Below are positions 8,267 to 16,360 of a DNA stretch of 64,000 nt, piece after piece. The position numbers and the translations under genes were made by a program. A model generated the notes under the pieces. The model was not told where the DNA came from, did no database searches, and saw only the letters and a list, made by a program, of their open reading frames with translations. The stretch lies in assembly GCF_028198145.1 (NCBI RefSeq), contig NZ_CP116338.1, positions 1,054,001 to 1,118,000 on the forward strand, given 5' to 3'. Source of the stretch: Microbacterium sp. nov. GSS16 (lineage in GTDB: Bacteria > Actinomycetota > Actinomycetes > Actinomycetales > Microbacteriaceae). Numbering within the stretch: position 1 is the stretch's first letter; each line of letters starts with the position of its first letter.

Positions 8267-9982
8267 ATGGCATCCGACTACGTCCCCCCGGTCGACGACT
8301 ACCGCTTCCTCTTCGGCGAGGCCTTCGGCCTCGACCTGCCGGCGCGCTCGACCGGCGGTGCGTTCACGGCAGAGGACGCCACCGAGATCATCGCCGGGGC
8401 CGGCGAGTTCGCGGCGTCCGTCCTGGCGCCGCTCGAGACCAGCGGCGATCGCGAGGGCGCGCGCCTCGAAGACGGGCAGGTTCGACTTCCCGCCGGGTTC
8501 GCCGAGGCCTACCAGGCATTCATCGAGGCCGGCTGGGTGAGCGCCGAGGCGCCGGAATCGGCCGGCGGCGACGGGCTCCCCGGATCGATCCGTGCGGGAC
8601 TGGGCGAGATCTGGAACGGCTCCAACGCGGCGTTCGCGCTGTGCTGGCTGCTGACCGCGGGTCAGATCCATGCGCTGGATGCCGCGGCATCCGACGAGCT
8701 GCGCCAGACCTACCTCACCAAGCTCGTCTCGGGTGAGTGGACAGGGACGATGAACCTCACCGAGCCCGACGCCGGCACCGACCTCGGCGCGATCCGCACG
8801 ATCGCGACGCCGCGATCCGACGGGTCGTGGGGCGTCAGCGGACAGAAGATCTTCATCACCTGGGGCGACCACGACGTCGCCGAGAACATCGTGCACCTCG
8901 TGCTCGCGCGCACGCCCGAAGCCCCGGCCGGCGCCAAGGGGCTGTCGCTGTTCGTCGTGCCGAAGTTCCTGCCAGACGCCTCGGGCGCCCCCTGTGAGCG
9001 GAACGCTGTCACCACGGTCGCGCTCGAGCACAAGCTCGGCATCCACGGCAGCCCGACCTGCGTGCTCGCCTACGAGGATGCCACGGGCTACCTCGTCGGC
9101 GAAGTGGGCGGCGGCCTCGCGGGCATGTTCGTGATGATGAACTCGGCTCGTGCGGGCATGGGCTTCCAGGCCACGGGCATCTCCGACCGCGCCTACCAGC
9201 AGGCCGTCGCGTACACGAACGACCGTCGCCAGGGCGCGGTGCTCGACCGCCCGGCGGGTGCGCCGATCGCCGAGCATCCCGACGTGCGTCGTCTGCTGCT
9301 GTCGATGCAGAGCCGTCTGTTCGCCATGCGAGCGCTCGGCGTGTACGTGGGCGACCTGTTCGACCGCGCCGATGCCGACGGCACCCGGGCGCTCGCCGAG
9401 TTCTTCGTGCCGATCCTGAAGGGGTGGGCGACGGAGGACGCCGTGGCGCTGACCAGCGACGCCATCCAGGTGCACGGCGGCATGGGCTTCATCGAGGAGA
9501 CCGGAGTCGCGCAGCACTACCGCGATGCCCGCATCATGCCGATCTACGAGGGCACCACGGCCATCCAGTCCAACGATCTGATCGGCCGCAAGGTGATCCG
9601 CGACGGTGGCGCGACCGCTGAGGCGCTGTTCTCGCTCATCAGTGAGAACGTCGAGACGCTGCGGGGGCTGGAGCACGAGGTTGCCGCGCGCACGGCCGAT
9701 CGCCTCGAGCGGGCGGTCGATGCGGCTCGCCGCGCCACGGCGTCGCTGCTCGGCTTCGGCATGACGCGCGACGCGTTCGGCGTCAGCGTGCCGTACCTGA
9801 TGCTGCTCGGAACCCTCTCCGGCGGCTGGATGCACGGCCTGGCGGTCGCTGCTGTGCTGGCGCACGCGACTCCGGATGCCGCGGATGCCGAGCGCCTGAT
9901 CTCGGCCGACTTCTACGGCGCCCACCACCTGCCGCGCGTGCACATGCTCGCCGAGACGGTCGCGGCGGGCGAGGTCGCCTGA
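8267..9982 (+). CDS. Acyl-CoA dehydrogenase (long, C-terminally extended type)
   Basis: 571 residues from ATG 8267, preceded by GGAG; the frame extends to 8234 without a ribosome site. It has the FAD/substrate signature MNLTEPDAGTDLG, the IFITWGDHD segment, and the catalytic region MPIYEGTTAIQSNDLIGRK with the glutamate base. The length (family core is about 380-400) and the final 100-120 residues match the subgroup with an extra C-terminal domain, which acts on longer acyl-CoAs in beta-oxidation. It is a monocistronic plus-strand gene; the next gene is convergent and separated by a long double dyad. Confidence 0.9.
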   Translation: MASDYVPPVDDYRFLFGEAFGLDLPARSTGGAFTAEDATEIIAGAGEFAASVLAPLETSGDREGARLEDGQVRLPAGFAEAYQAFIEAGWVSAEAPESAGGDGLPGSIRAGLGEIWNGSNAAFALCWLLTAGQIHALDAAASDELRQTYLTKLVSGEWTGTMNLTEPDAGTDLGAIRTIATPRSDGSWGVSGQKIFITWGDHDVAENIVHLVLARTPEAPAGAKGLSLFVVPKFLPDASGAPCERNAVTTVALEHKLGIHGSPTCVLAYEDATGYLVGEVGGGLAGMFVMMNSARAGMGFQATGISDRAYQQAVAYTNDRRQGAVLDRPAGAPIAEHPDVRRLLLSMQSRLFAMRALGVYVGDLFDRADADGTRALAEFFVPILKGWATEDAVALTSDAIQVHGGMGFIEETGVAQHYRDARIMPIYEGTTAIQSNDLIGRKVIRDGGATAEALFSLISENVETLRGLEHEVAARTADRLERAVDAARRATASLLGFGMTRDAFGVSVPYLMLLGTLSGGWMHGLAVAAVLAHATPDAADAERLISADFYGAHHLPRVHMLAETVAAGEVA

Positions 9983-10000
9983 CCGCACTCGGCGTCTTCG

Positions 10001-10079
10001 CCGACACCCCAGTCATCACCGAGACCCATGGCTGTGCACGTCCGCAGCCGGGGGTCTCGGCGGCAGGTAGGGGTGTCGG
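10001..10079. terminator. Nested double dyad between convergent genes
   Basis: An outer perfect 10-bp pair CCGACACCCC (10001-10010) / GGGGTGTCGG (10070-10079) encloses an inner perfect 9-bp pair CCGAGACCC (10019-10027) / GGGTCTCGG (10052-10060). It fills the gap between the acyl-CoA dehydrogenase gene and the convergent gene ending at 10095, so a bidirectional terminator is the likeliest role. Confidence 0.6.
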
Positions 10080-10094
10080 TGAGAGGACGCGGGC

Positions 10095-11018
10095 TCAGCC
10101 GATGCGGCCGGAGACCTCGATGTCCTCCGCGACGCGGACGCGCAGGTCGTGCACGCGCAGCGTGCGGCTCGCGCCGTCGGCGGCCGCCTCGGCGTTGAGA
10201 TCGAGCCGCCGACCCTCGGCCTCGCGCAGCTCTTCGCGCATGAGGCGCAGGGCCAGGGCGATCAGCGGATTGCGGCTGCTCAAGCGCACGGTCTTCACGG
10301 CGATGATCGCATCGCGGGCGACGTGCAACTCTACGTGGGCGCGCACGGTCGCGTAGAAGACCTTCCACCGCACCGCAGCCACCGCGTCGATCGTGACATT
10401 CTGATCGTCGTTCGCGGTGACATCCGTGTCGAGGCGGCGCAGCCGCATGCCCGATTCCTTCATCAGGGGGCGTGCGACCGACTCGATCATCGGACCCAGG
10501 TCATCGGCGCGCATGCGCACGGAGAAGGCGCCGCTCGGGGCGCCGGGGTCGTCGGCATCCGCGATCCCGAATGCCGTCGCCGGTCGGTCCGCGCGAACGG
10601 GCGTCTCGTAGCGAGCCCAGTCGAAGGCGACGTTCTGCAGGGTCGCGTCGATGCGGATGTCATATCCCTGGATGTTTGCCGGGTCGGCGGTGATTCGGGC
10701 GAAGCGCAACGCTCCGGGGATGCGGTCGAGGATGGCCGGCTCGGTCTCCGCCTTCGCCTGCGGCTCAGGAGTCGCACCGTCCCCGGGCTTCATCTTCAGC
10801 TTCACGCCAGTGGCGTCGATGAGCAGGTGGGTGATCTCGGCGCCGTCGAGGTCGACTGTGGTGCGGACGTCGTCGAAGCCACTCACGCGCATGTCCGCGC
10901 TGCTCGCGACCTCGGCGAAGAGCTCGTCGCGCAGGCGGCGTTCGACGGTCGCGGAGTCGCCGGGCCAGGCATCCGGAACCCAGCTCTTGTCGTCGTGTCG
11001 GTTCCTCCAGGGACTCAT
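10095..11018 (-). CDS. Conserved hypothetical protein, possibly LmeA-like (DUF2993)
   Basis: 307 residues from ATG 11018, with a GGGAG ribosome site; the ATGA at 11015-11018 overlaps the stop of the MATE gene, so the two are translationally coupled. No signal peptide or clear membrane span is visible. The protein is a string of beta-type segments (VDLDGAEITHLLIDATGVKLKM; LRFARITADPANIQGYDIRIDATLQNV; VRVAEDIEVSGRIG), reminiscent of the lipid-binding DUF2993/LmeA fold, but I make this link only from overall look. It contains an Ala/Glu/Pro linker near residues 85-100. Function unknown. Confidence 0.6.
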   Translation of the reverse strand: MSPWRNRHDDKSWVPDAWPGDSATVERRLRDELFAEVASSADMRVSGFDDVRTTVDLDGAEITHLLIDATGVKLKMKPGDGATPEPQAKAETEPAILDRIPGALRFARITADPANIQGYDIRIDATLQNVAFDWARYETPVRADRPATAFGIADADDPGAPSGAFSVRMRADDLGPMIESVARPLMKESGMRLRRLDTDVTANDDQNVTIDAVAAVRWKVFYATVRAHVELHVARDAIIAVKTVRLSSRNPLIALALRLMREELREAEGRRLDLNAEAAADGASRTLRVHDLRVRVAEDIEVSGRIG

Positions 11019-12349
11019 GCTCCCACCTTCGTCCATGCGTCGGTGCGCACCCGCCAGCCGAGGGTGCCGAGACGCGCGAGCAGGTACACGCCGAAGAACG
11101 CGACGGCGAGCCAGACGAGTCCGGCGGCGCCGGCGACACCGGTGGCGGCGATGATCCACAGCGCGGGCAGAAATGGCACGAGGTTCAGCACACCCGCGAT
11201 CGCGAGGTAGCGGGCGTCGTTCGCGCCCATGAGCACGCCGTCGAGCACGAACACGATCCCCGCGACCGGCTGCGCGACCGCGAGCACGAGGAACGCGGGC
11301 TGCGCGAGCGCACCGATCTCGGCATCCCCCGTGAAGACGACGCCGATCACACCCGACAGGGCGGCGATGGCGGCGCCGACGATCACTCCGAACCACGCTC
11401 CCCACGCCACCGTGCGGCGCAGCACGCGGTGCACCTGCGCGAGATCGCCCGACCCGAGACCCTTGCCGATCATCGCCTGCGCGGCGATGGCGAGGGCGTC
11501 GAGGGCGAACGCGGCGGTCGAGAAGATGGTGAAGGCGATCTGCCAGCCGGCGAGCTCGCGCGTGCCGATGCCCGTCGCGACGGCCACGGTGGCGAGCAGC
11601 GCGACGCGCAGACTGACGGTGCGCAGGAACAGCCATCCGCCCGAGCGGGCGGTGCCCCGGATGCCGCTGCGCTGAGCCTTCATCGACGCGCCGTGTCTGA
11701 GGGCGAGACGGCGGATGACGACCACGTACGCCGAGACCATCCCCCATTGCGCGGTGACCGTGCCGAACGCAGAGCCGGCGATGCCCCAGCCGAATCCGTA
11801 GATGAAGACCCAGTTCAGCAGGGCGTTGGCGCCGAAGCCGAGGCCGGCGATCCACAGCGGGGTCATGGTGTCCTGCATCCCGCGCAGCAGCCCGGTGGCG
11901 GCGAAGACGATGAGCATCGCCGGCAGGCCCCACATCGAGATGGTGAGGTACGTCTGCGCCTCGGTGGAGACCGCGTCGGATGCCCCGAATGCGGCGATCA
12001 ACGCCGGGCTCGCCAGTGCCCCGACAGCGGCGAGCACAGCGCCCAGCCCCAGGGCGAGCCACATGCCGTCGATGCCGACCGAGACGGCATCGCCGGGGCG
12101 GCCGGCTCCGTACCGGCGTGCGACGGCGGGCGTGGTGGAGTACGCGAGGAAGATCATCAGCCCGACGATCGTCTGCAGCACCGCGCTGGCGATGCCGAGG
12201 CCCGCGAGTGGTGAGGTGCCGAGGTGGCCGACCATCACCGAGTCGAGGATGAGGAATGCCGGCTCGGCGACGAGGGCGCCGAGGGCGGGCACGGCGAGTC
12301 GCAGGATCTCGCGGTTGAGCGCGGGGGACGGGGATGCGGTGGATGCCAC
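11015..12349 (-). CDS. MATE-family efflux protein, DinF-like
   Basis: 444 residues with about twelve hydrophobic spans in two similar halves, as usual for MATE transporters of the DinF branch. The start MASTASPSPALNREILRLAVPALGALVAEP places the first span immediately, with the LxxPALGAL pattern common in this family. It exports cationic or oxidative-damage-related compounds by H+ or Na+ exchange; the substrate is unknown. It overlaps the start of the next gene by 4 bases. Confidence 0.85.
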   Translation of the reverse strand: MASTASPSPALNREILRLAVPALGALVAEPAFLILDSVMVGHLGTSPLAGLGIASAVLQTIVGLMIFLAYSTTPAVARRYGAGRPGDAVSVGIDGMWLALGLGAVLAAVGALASPALIAAFGASDAVSTEAQTYLTISMWGLPAMLIVFAATGLLRGMQDTMTPLWIAGLGFGANALLNWVFIYGFGWGIAGSAFGTVTAQWGMVSAYVVVIRRLALRHGASMKAQRSGIRGTARSGGWLFLRTVSLRVALLATVAVATGIGTRELAGWQIAFTIFSTAAFALDALAIAAQAMIGKGLGSGDLAQVHRVLRRTVAWGAWFGVIVGAAIAALSGVIGVVFTGDAEIGALAQPAFLVLAVAQPVAGIVFVLDGVLMGANDARYLAIAGVLNLVPFLPALWIIAATGVAGAAGLVWLAVAFFGVYLLARLGTLGWRVRTDAWTKVGA

Positions 12350-12392
12350 CTCACGAGCCTATGGGGTGGGTCGGACGGTGGACGGGGCGCGG

Positions 12393-12512
12393 TCAGGCGG
12401 CGATGTCTGTGGCGTTGATGCGGACGATGACGGTGACACCGCTGACGGGCATCCGGCTGTCGCAGTCGAGCGCGTGCGCGCAGAACAGGTTGAGGGCGTC
12501 GGCGCGCATCAT
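12393..12512 (-). pseudogene. Short remnant resembling a DUF222 (HNH endonuclease-type) protein
   Basis: A 39-residue frame beginning MMRADALNLFCAHALD and ending TVIVRINATDIAA, with a stop codon just upstream in the same frame. The two ends look like the ...RRADAL...A-HAL... and ...TVxVRxxxxxL segments of the DUF222 domain found in the many actinobacterial 13E12/HNH proteins, but the rest is missing. It has no ribosome site. I read it as a leftover of a deleted copy; the homology is from memory only. Confidence 0.35.
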
Positions 12513-12586
12513 GGTGACGGTGCGCTAATCGGTTGACGCCCGGCCACCGACGCCCGCGTACCCTGGATCGCACGGAGGTGCCTGCC

Positions 12587-13144
12587 ATGTCTGACGCGAT
12601 GAGCAATGCCGCCCGCTACCGCGCGCGTCGCGACGCCGGCCACGGTATGGAGGCCGAGCCGGAGAACGACGCGCCGATGGTGCTGAACGCGCAGAACAAG
12701 GCGGAGTTCGTCGAGACGGCCATCCAGCTCGCGATCCGTCGCGGCGAGTTCGACAACCTGCCCGGCGCCGGCAAGCCGCTCGAGGGACTCGGCACCCACC
12801 ATGACCCCGACTGGTGGATCCGTCGCAAGATCGAGACCGAGAATCTGTCGGGCCTCGGTCCTCCCGCGCTCATGCTGCGCGTCGAGGATCGTGAGCTCGA
12901 CGGCGAGCTCGATCAGCTCGGCCGCGAAGAGGATGTGCGCGGTGTGCTCGACGACTTCAATCGCCGCGTGATCGAGACCCGGCGTCAGCTGCTCGGCGGC
13001 CCACCGGTGGTCACGCAGCCGCGAAATGTCGAGGCGGAGCTGGCGGCCTGGCGCGAACGCCGGGCGGCCCGGCAGGCGGATGCCCGTGCCGAGGCGGCTC
13101 CGGATGCCGAGCCGCGGCGCGCTCGACGCTGGTGGCGGCGCTGA
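12587..13144 (+). CDS. DUF1992 (DnaJ-homologue subfamily C member 28 conserved domain) protein
   Basis: 185 residues from ATG 12587 with a GGAGG ribosome site. Residues about 45-115 contain the DUF1992 core: AIRRGEFDNLPGAGKPLE followed by DPDWWIRRKI, then the acidic/Arg-rich helices DRELDGELDQLGREEDVR. The C-terminus is a basic Ala/Arg-rich tail ending RRWWRR. The family is widespread and of unknown biochemical function. A strong terminator hairpin follows at 13181-13226. Confidence 0.85.
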   Translation: MSDAMSNAARYRARRDAGHGMEAEPENDAPMVLNAQNKAEFVETAIQLAIRRGEFDNLPGAGKPLEGLGTHHDPDWWIRRKIETENLSGLGPPALMLRVEDRELDGELDQLGREEDVRGVLDDFNRRVIETRRQLLGGPPVVTQPRNVEAELAAWRERRAARQADARAEAAPDAEPRRARRWWRR

Positions 13145-13180
13145 CGTCTTCCCCGGACCCGCGCGCCTGGCCGGTTCAGA

Positions 13181-13226
13181 GATGGGAAACGCCGGTGCGG
13201 ATGCCCGGGCACCGGCGTTTCCCATC
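13181..13226 (+). terminator. Long perfect hairpin terminator after the DUF1992 gene
   Basis: Perfect 18-bp arms, GATGGGAAACGCCGGTGC (13181-13198) and its exact complement at 13209-13226, around a 10-base loop. There is no T-run after it, as is common in high-GC actinobacteria. Confidence 0.75.
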
Positions 13227-13322
13227 CCTGACGGCACTCACGGCGGCGCGCACCACGGCGTCACCCGCGCGATGCCAGGGCCCGCAGGCCTGAAGTCGGC
13301 CCCGCCGCATAGGCTGGACGAC

Positions 13323-15287
13323 ATGACTGACGTTCTGCCCTCCGGCCTTGCCATCAGCGAGTTCAGCTCCGACATCCGTCCGCAGGACGACCTCTACCGC
13401 CACGTCAACGGCGCGTGGCTCGAGGCCGCCGAGATCCCCTCCGACAAGGCGCGCTGGGGGTCGTTCCACATGCTGGCCGAGCAGGCCGAGAAGGACGTCC
13501 GCGAGATCATCGTCGAATCGCAGGATGCCGCTGAGGGAACCCTGGAGCGCAAGGTCGGCGACCTGTTCCGCAGCTTCATGGACACCGACCGCATCGCCGA
13601 GCTCGGCCTCGCCCCGCTGCAGTCCGAGCTGGCGAAGGTCGACGCGATCGACGGCATCCCGTCGTTCCTGCGCACCGTCGGCGCGTTCGACCGCGAGGGC
13701 ATCGCCGCACTGATCGGCGTCTTCATCGAGCCCGATCCCGGCAACCCCGAGCGCTACGTCCCGTTCGCCGTGCAGGCCGGGCTCTCGCTGCCAGACGAGA
13801 GCTACTACCGTCTCGACAACTTCACGGGCACCCGCGCTGCGTACCGCGAGCACCTCGAGCGCCTGCTGAACCTCGCGGCGATCGCCGACGCCGCCGAACA
13901 GGCTGACCGCGCCTTCGGTCTCGAGCACGAGATCGCGGGCCACCACTGGGACAACGTCGCCTCCCGCGACGCGGTGAAGACGTACAACCTGAACACGTGG
14001 GACGAGTTCCAGACGCTGGCCGGGGTAGACCTGACGCCGTGGCGGGATGCCGTGGCCCCTGCCAACCCGAGCGCATTCGACGAGCTCGTCGTCTACCAGC
14101 CCAGCTTCTTCGAGGGGCTCGGCACGCTGCTCGTCGAGGAGCGCCTCGAAGACTGGAAGGCCTGGCTGCGCGCCAAGGTCGTGCACGGTCTCGCGGCCTA
14201 CCTCACCGACGACTTCGTCGACGAGAGCTTCTCGTTCTACGGCACCGAGCTCACGGGCACGCCGTCGATCCGCGAGCGCTGGAAGCGCGGGGTATCGCTC
14301 GTCGAGGGCTCGCTGGGCGACGCCGTGGGTCGCATCTACGTCGAGCGGCACTTCCCGGCAGAGTCCAAGGCCGCCATGGACGAGCTCGTCGCGAACCTCA
14401 TCGAGGCGTACCGGCAGAGCATCCAGAAGCTGGACTGGATGAGCCCCGAGACGCGGGAGAAGGCGCTCGCCAAGCTCGACACGTTCCGCCCGAAGATCGG
14501 CCACCCGGATGTGTGGCGCGACTACGACGGAGTCGACATCGACCCCGGCGACCTCATCGGCAACGCCCGCCGCGCAACGGTCTTCGAGCACGATCGTCAG
14601 GTATCGAAGGTCGGCAAGCCGATCGACCGGGACGAGTGGTTCATGCCGCCGCAGATGGTGAACGCCTACTACAACCCGCTGATGAACGAGATCGTCTTCC
14701 CCGCGGCGATCCTGCAGTACCCGTTCTTCGATCCGAAGCGCGACGCGGCAGCGAACTACGGCGGCATCGGTGCGGTGATCGGTCACGAGATCGGGCACGG
14801 CTTCGACGATCAGGGCAGCCGCTACGACGGCGACGGCCGGCTGCAGGACTGGTGGACGGATGCCGATCGCGAAGCGTTCGAAGAGCGCACCAAGGCGCTC
14901 ATCGCCCAATACGACGCCCTCGTGCCGCTCGGCCTGAGCGAAGAGAACCGCGTCAACGGAGCGCTGACCATCGGTGAGAACATCGGCGACCTCGGCGGTC
15001 TCGGCATCGCGCTGAAGGCGTACGAGCTCTCGCTCGGCGGCGAGGAGGCGCCCGTGATCGACGGATACACCGGCATCCAGCGCCTGCTGCTGTCATGGGC
15101 ACAGGTCTGGCAGCAGAAGAGCCGCGAGGCCGAGACGATCCGCCTGCTCACGATCGATCCGCACTCTCCGAACGAGTTCCGCTGCAACCAGATCCTCAGC
15201 AACATCGATGCGTTCTACGAGGCGTTCGATGTGAACGACGGCGACCGGCTGCACCTTCCGGCCGAGCAGCGGGTCACCATCTGGTGA
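13323..15287 (+). CDS. M13-family zinc metallopeptidase (PepO/neprilysin-like)
   Basis: 654 residues from ATG 13323, 7 bases after a TAGGCT box at 13310-13315 (leaderless). The zinc site is VIGHEIGHGFDDQG (HExxH) plus the third ligand in ENIGDLGG; the substrate-binding NAYYNP motif and the N-terminal DDLYRHVNGAWL signature of the family are present. No signal peptide is seen, so it should act in the cytosol as an endopeptidase on short peptides. It ends RVTIW: the Cys of the usual C-terminal CxxW motif is absent, as is plausible for a cytosolic member without disulfides. Confidence 0.92.
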   Translation: MTDVLPSGLAISEFSSDIRPQDDLYRHVNGAWLEAAEIPSDKARWGSFHMLAEQAEKDVREIIVESQDAAEGTLERKVGDLFRSFMDTDRIAELGLAPLQSELAKVDAIDGIPSFLRTVGAFDREGIAALIGVFIEPDPGNPERYVPFAVQAGLSLPDESYYRLDNFTGTRAAYREHLERLLNLAAIADAAEQADRAFGLEHEIAGHHWDNVASRDAVKTYNLNTWDEFQTLAGVDLTPWRDAVAPANPSAFDELVVYQPSFFEGLGTLLVEERLEDWKAWLRAKVVHGLAAYLTDDFVDESFSFYGTELTGTPSIRERWKRGVSLVEGSLGDAVGRIYVERHFPAESKAAMDELVANLIEAYRQSIQKLDWMSPETREKALAKLDTFRPKIGHPDVWRDYDGVDIDPGDLIGNARRATVFEHDRQVSKVGKPIDRDEWFMPPQMVNAYYNPLMNEIVFPAAILQYPFFDPKRDAAANYGGIGAVIGHEIGHGFDDQGSRYDGDGRLQDWWTDADREAFEERTKALIAQYDALVPLGLSEENRVNGALTIGENIGDLGGLGIALKAYELSLGGEEAPVIDGYTGIQRLLLSWAQVWQQKSREAETIRLLTIDPHSPNEFRCNQILSNIDAFYEAFDVNDGDRLHLPAEQRVTIW

Positions 15288-15403
15288 GGCCTGGTTGCGC
15301 GCTCAGCGCGCGGGGCTAGGATGACGGCGGCATACGGGGATTCGCGAGAGCAGCGGATCCTCGCAGCCGTCGCCTCCGCTTCTCCCTGTTAGGACAACCG
15401 CGC

Positions 15404-16336
15404 GTGGTTCCGTCGTCCGCATCCGGCTCTGAGTCGCCTTCCGGCGCGCCCGCGGCTCGTCGACGCGGGGCACGCGGCGGCCGACGCATCCCGCGGCGCG
15501 CGGCCGCCGGACGTCGCTCGTTCGCATCGAGCCTGCGCCGTCTCGAAGAGGTGGCGCAGAGCGGAGCGCAGGTCTCGGTGCACGTCGTCGAACTCGACTC
15601 GGGTCGCGTCGTGCTAAGTGGCGACGACCACGTGCCGCTGCCGATCGCGGGTTTGGGACTGGTGCCCGTGCTGGTCGAGACCGCGGCGGGCTTCGCGTCG
15701 CGCGTGCTCGACCCGCTGCAGATCATCGAACGGCCGGACGAGCCCGTGGCGGGCTCGGGGCTGTGGCGACACCTTCGGGTGCCGGCTCTGCCGCTCGTCG
15801 ATCTGGCCGTGCTGGCCGCGGCTGCCGGAGATCCGAACGCAGCCAATGCGCTGCTCGACGCCGTCGGCCACGAGCGGGTGCAGGCCCGGATGGTGGCGCT
15901 CGGGATGCCGCGCAGCGCCGTGCTCGATCTGTTCCGCGACGTGCGCGGTCCCGACGACGCCCCGCACGTCGCCGTGGGAACGACGCGCGAGTTCGCCCGA
16001 CTGTTCGCGGCACTCGTCGACTCGCGCACCATGGACGCCGCCGTCAGCGCCCAGGTCGCCGAGTGGCTCAGCCTGAATCAGGACCTGGGCCTCGTGGCAT
16101 CCGCCACCGGACTCGACCCGTTCGCGCACGACGACGACGCCCACGGGCTGCTCTTCATCAACAAGACCGGTCGTGATCGCGGCGTGCGCGCTGAGGCGGG
16201 CGTGCTGGCAGGGCCTCGTGCCGGAGTCGCGTATGCGCTCACGATCTGCTTTGACGACCTCTCGATCAGCCATCGACTGCGCGCTCACGACGCGTTCCGG
16301 GTGCTCGGCACCGACCTCATGGAGTACACGCACTGA
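15404..16336 (+). CDS. Class A beta-lactamase-fold protein without catalytic residues
   Basis: 310 residues from GTG 15404. The N-terminal ~45 residues are very rich in Arg, Ala and Ser with no hydrophobic signal. Residues about 50-305 follow the class A serine beta-lactamase layout: VSVHVVELDSGRV, then the position of the SxxK motif reads AGLGLVPVL (Gly83 and Leu86 in place of Ser and Lys), GSGLWRHL matches the conserved GSG, the SDN motif reads GDP (142-144) and only NKTGR keeps the KTG box. It cannot work as a normal beta-lactamase; a binding or scaffolding role is more likely. It follows the M13 peptidase gene in the same direction. Confidence 0.75.
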   Translation: MVPSSASGSESPSGAPAARRRGARGGRRIPRRAAAGRRSFASSLRRLEEVAQSGAQVSVHVVELDSGRVVLSGDDHVPLPIAGLGLVPVLVETAAGFASRVLDPLQIIERPDEPVAGSGLWRHLRVPALPLVDLAVLAAAAGDPNAANALLDAVGHERVQARMVALGMPRSAVLDLFRDVRGPDDAPHVAVGTTREFARLFAALVDSRTMDAAVSAQVAEWLSLNQDLGLVASATGLDPFAHDDDAHGLLFINKTGRDRGVRAEAGVLAGPRAGVAYALTICFDDLSISHRLRAHDAFRVLGTDLMEYTH

Positions 16337-16360
16337 CGCCGAGGTCAGGTGCTGCGCGGG

